Of a stretch of 64,000 nucleotides of DNA, positions 59,401-64,000 are shown one piece after another (the stretch's first letter is position 1; the number at the start of each line of letters is the position of its first letter). A program made the position numbers and the translations under genes. The stretch comes from Cucumis sativus (taxonomy: Eukaryota; Streptophyta; Magnoliopsida; Cucurbitales; Cucurbitaceae): NCBI RefSeq assembly GCF_000004075.3, contig NC_026656.2:15438001-15502000 (forward strand). The letters are read 5' to 3'. Below the pieces are notes generated by a model. It was not told where the DNA came from. It saw nothing but the letters and a program-made list of their open reading frames with translations, and made no database searches.

Positions 59401-60052
59401 AATTAAAAGTAAAGAACTGAAAACCGCAAGCTAATTATATAGATGAATTGAAAACAAAAGGCACGAACCATGATTATAGCAAAAGAGTCAGCAATAACAA
59501 CATCACCATCCACAAGAGTGGGTACATAACCAATAGGATTAAGCTTCTCATACTCTAAGCAACAGGAAAACAAAGTAAACATAGAAATCAGCTTCAATTT
59601 CAAAGCAGAAGAAGGCTTATTCTAGAAGAATAAATGTGATCCTGAGAAAGAAATTGAGGAAATGTAAAAAAAAAAAATCAAAATTACCGGGTGAGAATTG
59701 CTCTCCCTTGAGTAGATTAACAGCCTTGTACTCGTAATTTAGACCTGAAAAAGGAACAGATAATAATAATAATAATAATAATAAAAAAGTATTAAGTAGA
59801 AAAAGCAAAATGAAAGAAGGAGGGTGAGGTAAGAATGGAGGGGTTAGGCAGGAAAAGGAAGAAAAGAGGAAATACGTTTGAGGTTTAGGGCAATTCGAAC
59901 ACGGTGAGAACAAGAGCTCCTCCAGTAAGAGTAAAGCTTCAAGGAAGAAGCTGCAACCGGCGAGGTCTAGAGTTGAAGAAGCACAAAAAATGAAGTGAGA
60001 AAGAAAAAGCAAAAGTGGAAGAAGAAAGAAGAAAGTAAGAAGGATGAACCAT
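56439..60052 (-). CDS. GSTZ: Zeta-class glutathione S-transferase (maleylacetoacetate isomerase)
   Basis: Catalyses glutathione-dependent isomerisation of maleylacetoacetate to fumarylacetoacetate in tyrosine breakdown, normally cytosolic. Ten minus-strand exons: 60050-60052 (the ATG alone), 59876-59966, 59688-59744, 59469-59554, 59300-59371, 58952-59005, 58723-58798, 58005-58066, 57123-57182, 56439-56546. All borders are GT-AG and phases agree, for 222 residues, the usual length of GSTZ. The N-terminal thioredoxin-like domain has the zeta signature [15 protein letters not shown] with the catalytic Ser-Ser-Cys, then [21 protein letters not shown] and ADSFAIIM. The helical domain has [45 protein letters not shown] and the [15 protein letters not shown] tail. 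Residues and exon pattern match plant GSTZ as I remember it. The first exon being only ATG is unusual; skipping that 83-bp intron would change frame. Confidence 0.95.
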
Positions 60053-62379
60053 GGTGATCCGATGAGCGGAGAATCCAGAGAATCAGAAATGAGGTGATGA
60101 TTCAGAATGAGAACGATCGTATTAATTTGAACGGATTCAATTCCAATTCCAAGGCCATGTAATATATAATATAGTAATGATGATGGCATAGAGTAAGGAA
60201 TAGAGTGGATCGGATCCAAATGGAATCGAATCCGAAAATGAATAGATTTGTACAACTTATGTCTAGGAGTGACCACTGAGCATAGCACCAAAACCCGAGT
60301 TCAACTGACCAAACCGGTTGAACCCAGCAAAAATTGACCGATTCTTCTTTCAATTCGGTTAAAACCCGGTTTCCTTTTTGAAAGAAAAAGCCGAACCCGA
60401 GGATCACCATCCAAATTCCAAGGGTTGCCTGAAGTTGTTGGACCAATGCATTCTCAGAAGTATTCTCACCTATGCATGTCTTCTGCTAACCCTTTCTCCT
60501 TTATGTTTGGTTGCATGCACACAATGCCTCTGCCTCTTTCGGAGCTTTACCAACCAATTTTCAATTTTCAATTTTAATTCCCAACACCTAAAATTATAAT
60601 TATTCATATGAACGCTTTCCACATAATCCACATAAAAATTGAATCTTTTTCTTGGAACGTGGATTATTCAACAATCGAAGTTGAGTTACGTTTTAAAAAG
60701 GAATATATCAATAAACTTCTATGAAATAGTTTCATGGAATTGAGTCAATTGTCTTCACCCTGGGATATCATTGAGAAATAGGAATTCATGTTATCAAAGG
60801 ATTTGATATCGATGTATGTTAAAAGACCAAAAAGTTCTTTGTTTAAATATACCCACTCTTCATTTGTACTAAAACAATAGTTAATATAAGATAAGAGGTG
60901 AAATATACTTAGGTTGGTAAGTTAGATATTTTGCAAATGTGTTGACTAGGTCTCTATGGTTTGTGTAGCCTCTATTTATCAAAGTTTGGGATGCAACATT
61001 TTTAATATACAAAGTGCATCACAAATGGAGTAAAATAATACATTTGTCAAACAAAGAACTAACTAAACACCTGACAATATCGAAGGTTGTTTGGAGAGGA
61101 TCTCTCGACACATTGTTAACAATTTTTCGATAATTATAGATATTGGGAGATCATCTTTTTTTTTTTTTTTTTTTGTATGTAATCATACGACAATATGATG
61201 GTAATAAAAAAACTACTTAATAATCTATAAAAGATGGAAGATAATGAGATGGTTATCTGAAACTACTTATTAATTATATATAAACAAAAATGTAAGATCA
61301 TTTGATAGCAATTGATGTTATTTACAATTAAATAACAATTGATATTAAAGTAAATAACAATGAGATGGTAAATCGGTATCATTAATAATCAATATAAATA
61401 GCAGTAAGACAGTAATTAAATAATGATCAATATCATTGTTAACTAGTGTTAACCAAGTGAGAATTCGATAACAATGAGACGATATACTCAAATGCAGTCC
61501 ATATTTTTAAATATAAAAGCATTTTGGTCGTTTGACAAATTCAATTGGACTGAACTTCTCAACTTATAACTCTCGTAAATTTTAAAGTGTTGGGTCTTTT
61601 CTTTGCCTAGGTGTTTCAATTACTTAGGATGAGGAGGTTTCTTCCCTAAAAGAAATAGAAAATTTGTGTAGAGTTTTAATATAAATTGGTCCTCACTTTA
61701 ATATTTTCTTTATATATATTTCATTTTTATTTTTAAATTATAGGTTAAATTTTATAAAAATGCACCACAAACCCTATAGAATTAAAGAAAACATTTTTGT
61801 CTTTTATGGAAGAAAAGATGTGTTTGACTTAAATTTAGTTAAAAGCTTAAAAACAAACGTTGTGGGACGTGAAGTGAGTTATTATAATATGTGTTATTAT
61901 AGTATGTGGGTTATAATAATTTATGAGTTATTATAATCTGTGTTTGGGATGCAGATTATTATAGTTTGAGTCATTGTAATCTATGTTTGAGAAAAGTAAG
62001 AAATATTGAAACGAGGGAGTGAGGAATAGTGACATATATGAGAAATGAGGGGTGAGGAATAGTGAAAGGGAGGAGTGAGGAATAAGTGAAACGAGGAATA
62101 GAAGAATAAGAAAAAAAAAATAGAATAGTCATAATCCTTGAGACAAACATAGAATAGCCCATCCCACCAATGTGAGGGTTAAATGACCAGTTACTATAAA
62201 AAAAAGGTTCAACACAAAAAAAAAATTTAAACATTTTACAAAATATTTATACTTAATAAAATTTGTACCATTGGAGGAAGAGTAAATAATTTGTCTTAAC
62301 TTTTTTTTTTTTTGAAAAAATCCCAAGTAATTTTTGAAAAATATAAAACGAAAATAGAAAAAATGGAATGATTTGCAAT
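60053..62379. other. Intergenic between GST and RPL10
   Basis: Starts with the GST leader and promoter (about 60053-60300). The rest is AT-rich, with a T tract near 61160 and a repeated (t)tattataatctgtgttt motif at 61870-61990, probably a decayed transposon end. No gene supported. Confidence 0.6.
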
Positions 62380-62380
62380 T

Positions 62381-62580
62381 GGGCCTTTTTTGAGCCCGTA
62401 ATAATTGGCCTTTTCCCAATCCGTTAATAGTGGGCCTTTTTCTAAGCCCGTATTAGTGGGCCTTTTCCCAAGAAGTAATGGTGGGCCTTTTCCTAAGCCC
62501 GTAATAGTGGGCCTTGAGGATATCCTCTTGAGAAACCCTAGTTTATAATTCACCTTCGTTTTCCCAAAAATAAACCCTAA
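62381..62580 (+). promoter_or_regulatory. RPL10 promoter: tandem site II array and telo-boxes
   Basis: A 25-26-bp unit, gggccttttcctaagcccgt followed by aatagt, is repeated from 62381, 62407, 62432, 62458, 62483 and 62509. Nearly every unit has TGGGCC, the site II element bound by TCP factors. AAACCCTAG at about 62533 and AAACCCTAA at about 62573 are telo-boxes. Site II plus telo-box is the standard arrangement for plant ribosomal-protein genes expressed in dividing cells. Confidence 0.88.
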
Positions 62581-62614
62581 TCTAGCACTCGAAGTTCTCC
62601 AGCAAAACACAGCC

Positions 62615-63821
62615 ATGGGGAGAAGTATTGCTCTCTATTCTGTCTACAAATTGCAATTGAAATGTAGCATTTTTTTTTCTTTCTTTTATCTTTTCTCATT
62701 GTTTTTGCATTTGGTTTTGCAGGACCTGCTAGATGTTACCGCCAAATCAAGAACAAGCCTTATCCCAAATCGCGATTTTGTCGCGGTGTTCCTGATCCCA
62801 AGATTAGGATTTATGATGTTGGAATGAAGAAGAAGGGTGTTGATGAATTCCCCTTCTGTGTTCATCTTGTGAGTTGGGAGAAAGAGAATGTTTCAAGTGA
62901 AGCTTTGGAAGCAGCTCGTATTGCCTGTAACAAGTACATGGCAAAATTTGCTGGGAAAGATGCGTTTCATTTGAGGGTTAGAGTTCATCCCTTCCATGTT
63001 CTTCGAATTAACAAGATGCTTTCATGTGCCGGAGCTGATAGGCTCCAAACTGGGATGAGAGGTGCTTTTGGTAAGCCACAAGGAACTTGTGCAAGAGTCG
63101 CCATTGGTCAGGTTCTTCTTTCCGTTCGATGCAAGGACAGCAACAGCCAGCATGCTCAGGAGGCTCTCCGTCGTGCTAAGTTTAAGTTCCCTGGTCGTCA
63201 AAAGATCATTGTTAGCAGGAAGTGGTATGCCTCTTCATTCTCATTTCATCTGATTTATATTTAGTTTCAATTCATCTCCTTGGAGTGTATATTTGATTGA
63301 ATCATAAATGTTCAAACTTTTCTCTTCAGGGGATTCACTAAATTTAGCCGAGCTGATTACCTCAAGTTCAAGTCAGAGAACAAGATTATGCCAGATGGTG
63401 TTAATGCTAAGGTATTTGATGCCTGATAATTGCAATTGCATTCCTGTTCTATTCTATTATAGGAGAATTACTTCTTTCATCAATTTGTTGCATTTAGCTG
63501 AAGATTGATTTACAAACTAAAGAAACGTGGAGGGGTTACTCCCTGAAAATGTTTTGAATGGGGCTTCCTTGTTAGACCTTAGGGCCATATTTTTAATTGT
63601 GATCTCTTGTTTTTCTGGGTTGTCCGTCACTTTTAAGGCACAATCACTGCTGCTATCAATATGTTTATACATTTTCTATAGTTTGTTGTGAGTTGCATTC
63701 TTGTTAATTTATTTTGAGTTAAACTCATGGTTTGAAAATTTCGACTGTGCAGCTTCTTGGATGCCATGGGCCTCTTGCAAACCGTCAGCCTGGAAGAGCT
63801 TTTCTATCTCAAACTGTCTAA
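62615..63821 (+). CDS. RPL10: 60S ribosomal protein uL16 (RPL10)
   Basis: Cytosolic large-subunit protein uL16, which sits near the peptidyl-transferase centre and P-site tRNA and is added late in 60S maturation. Exons 62615-62624, 62723-63224, 63330-63411 and 63753-63821 join in phase to 220 residues, the normal length. The start is [20 protein letters not shown], split by the first intron after MGR plus one base. Then [60 protein letters not shown] and [20 protein letters not shown]. Exon 3 gives [13 protein letters not shown]. The last exon gives [20 protein letters not shown]. The end is a little divergent from Arabidopsis RPL10 as I remember it (LLGCHGPL rather than FLSNHGPL, and a shorter tail). 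The gene is complete in the window. Confidence 0.97.
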
Positions 63822-64000
63822 GCTAAGCTAGTTAATTTTTGGATTTTGAAACTATGTGAGAATTAATGTCGACATCATCATCATTTTCTCTGTTTGAACA
63901 TTGTGAAATGAGCTAGTCTCTTTTTTGTTTTGATTTACTACATTTTGATATTGGAACGAAAGCTTTGTTTCTTTCTTTTGAGTTCTATTTAATACTTAGT
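63822..64000. other. RPL10 3' flank
   Basis: Short 3' UTR and flank up to the window end. Nothing else recognised. Confidence 0.6.

Noticed and set aside
59617-60291. Long minus-strand ORF of 224 codons
   Set aside because: It overlaps GST exons and introns out of frame; the hydrophobic Leu/Phe/Ser product comes from CT-rich intron and leader sequence.
62129-62616. Minus-strand ORFs over the RPL10 promoter
   Set aside because: They translate the site II tandem array; the repeated peptide is a by-product of the 26-bp repeat.
1-64000. CRISPR arrays, rRNA, prophage or bacterial operons
   Set aside because: No regularly spaced repeats, rRNA segments or prokaryotic gene organisation seen; all genes are plant nuclear in type.

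Overview
This window is nuclear DNA of a flowering plant, almost certainly a eudicot. It is AT-rich, its genes carry GT-AG introns, and its families are typical of angiosperms: a Rab18-type GTPase, a thylakoid-lumen TPR protein, a U-box/ARM ubiquitin ligase, a XND1-type NAC factor, a half-size ABCG transporter, a type I MADS protein, a zeta-class glutathione transferase and ribosomal protein uL16/RPL10. The general look, including the type of long LTR, made me think of a cucurbit, but nothing in the window proves that. There are no organellar or bacterial stretches, rRNA genes or CRISPR arrays.

Layout. 1-2,509 (+): last four coding exons of a RABC (Rab18) GTPase, with a SINE in one intron. 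2,510-5,228: intergenic, with a heavily decayed Ty3/Gypsy reverse-transcriptase relic. 5,229-8,100 (+): lumenal TPR-like protein. 8,219-9,565 (+): a four-exon gene I cannot name, rebuilt here from splice sites. 9,621-10,820 (-): U-box/ARM E3 ligase. 10,821-16,136: gene-poor. 16,137-18,558 (-): complete three-exon XND1-like NAC gene. 18,559-28,817: gene desert with a probable 2.6-kb solo LTR (22,638-25,204) that holds a GC-rich island and a 141-bp-arm palindrome. 28,818-30,680 (+): single-exon ABCG half transporter. 31,908-32,339 (+): frameshifted, truncated DUF679/DMP pseudogene between two direct repeats.

33,486-43,223 (+): a gene with a possible PAXX/XRCC4-like domain. Its last four exons are tandemly duplicated, which gives two predicted proteins of 240 and 312 residues. 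A recent Ty1/Copia element (37,022-42,521, minus strand, with a 5-bp target duplication) sits in an intron of the second copy, next to a MITE. 43,224-50,781: mostly repeats and AT-rich DNA, with a GC-rich patch ending in 27 consecutive G and one small candidate gene. 50,782-51,994 (+): type I MADS-box gene. 52,865-53,185 (+): small one-pass membrane protein. 54,774-55,226 (-): two-pass membrane protein with an upstream ORF. 56,439-60,052 (-): ten-exon zeta-class GST (maleylacetoacetate isomerase). 62,615-63,821 (+): RPL10, whose promoter carries a six-copy tandem array of site II motifs and telo-boxes.

The genes are an ordinary plant mixture and do not form one pathway. I saw no new multi-gene system. 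The best material for follow-up is the exon-block duplication in the PAXX-like gene with the Copia inside it, the unidentified gene at 8,219-9,565, the GST whose first coding exon is only the ATG, the RPL10 promoter array, and the palindrome and GC island in the solo LTR.
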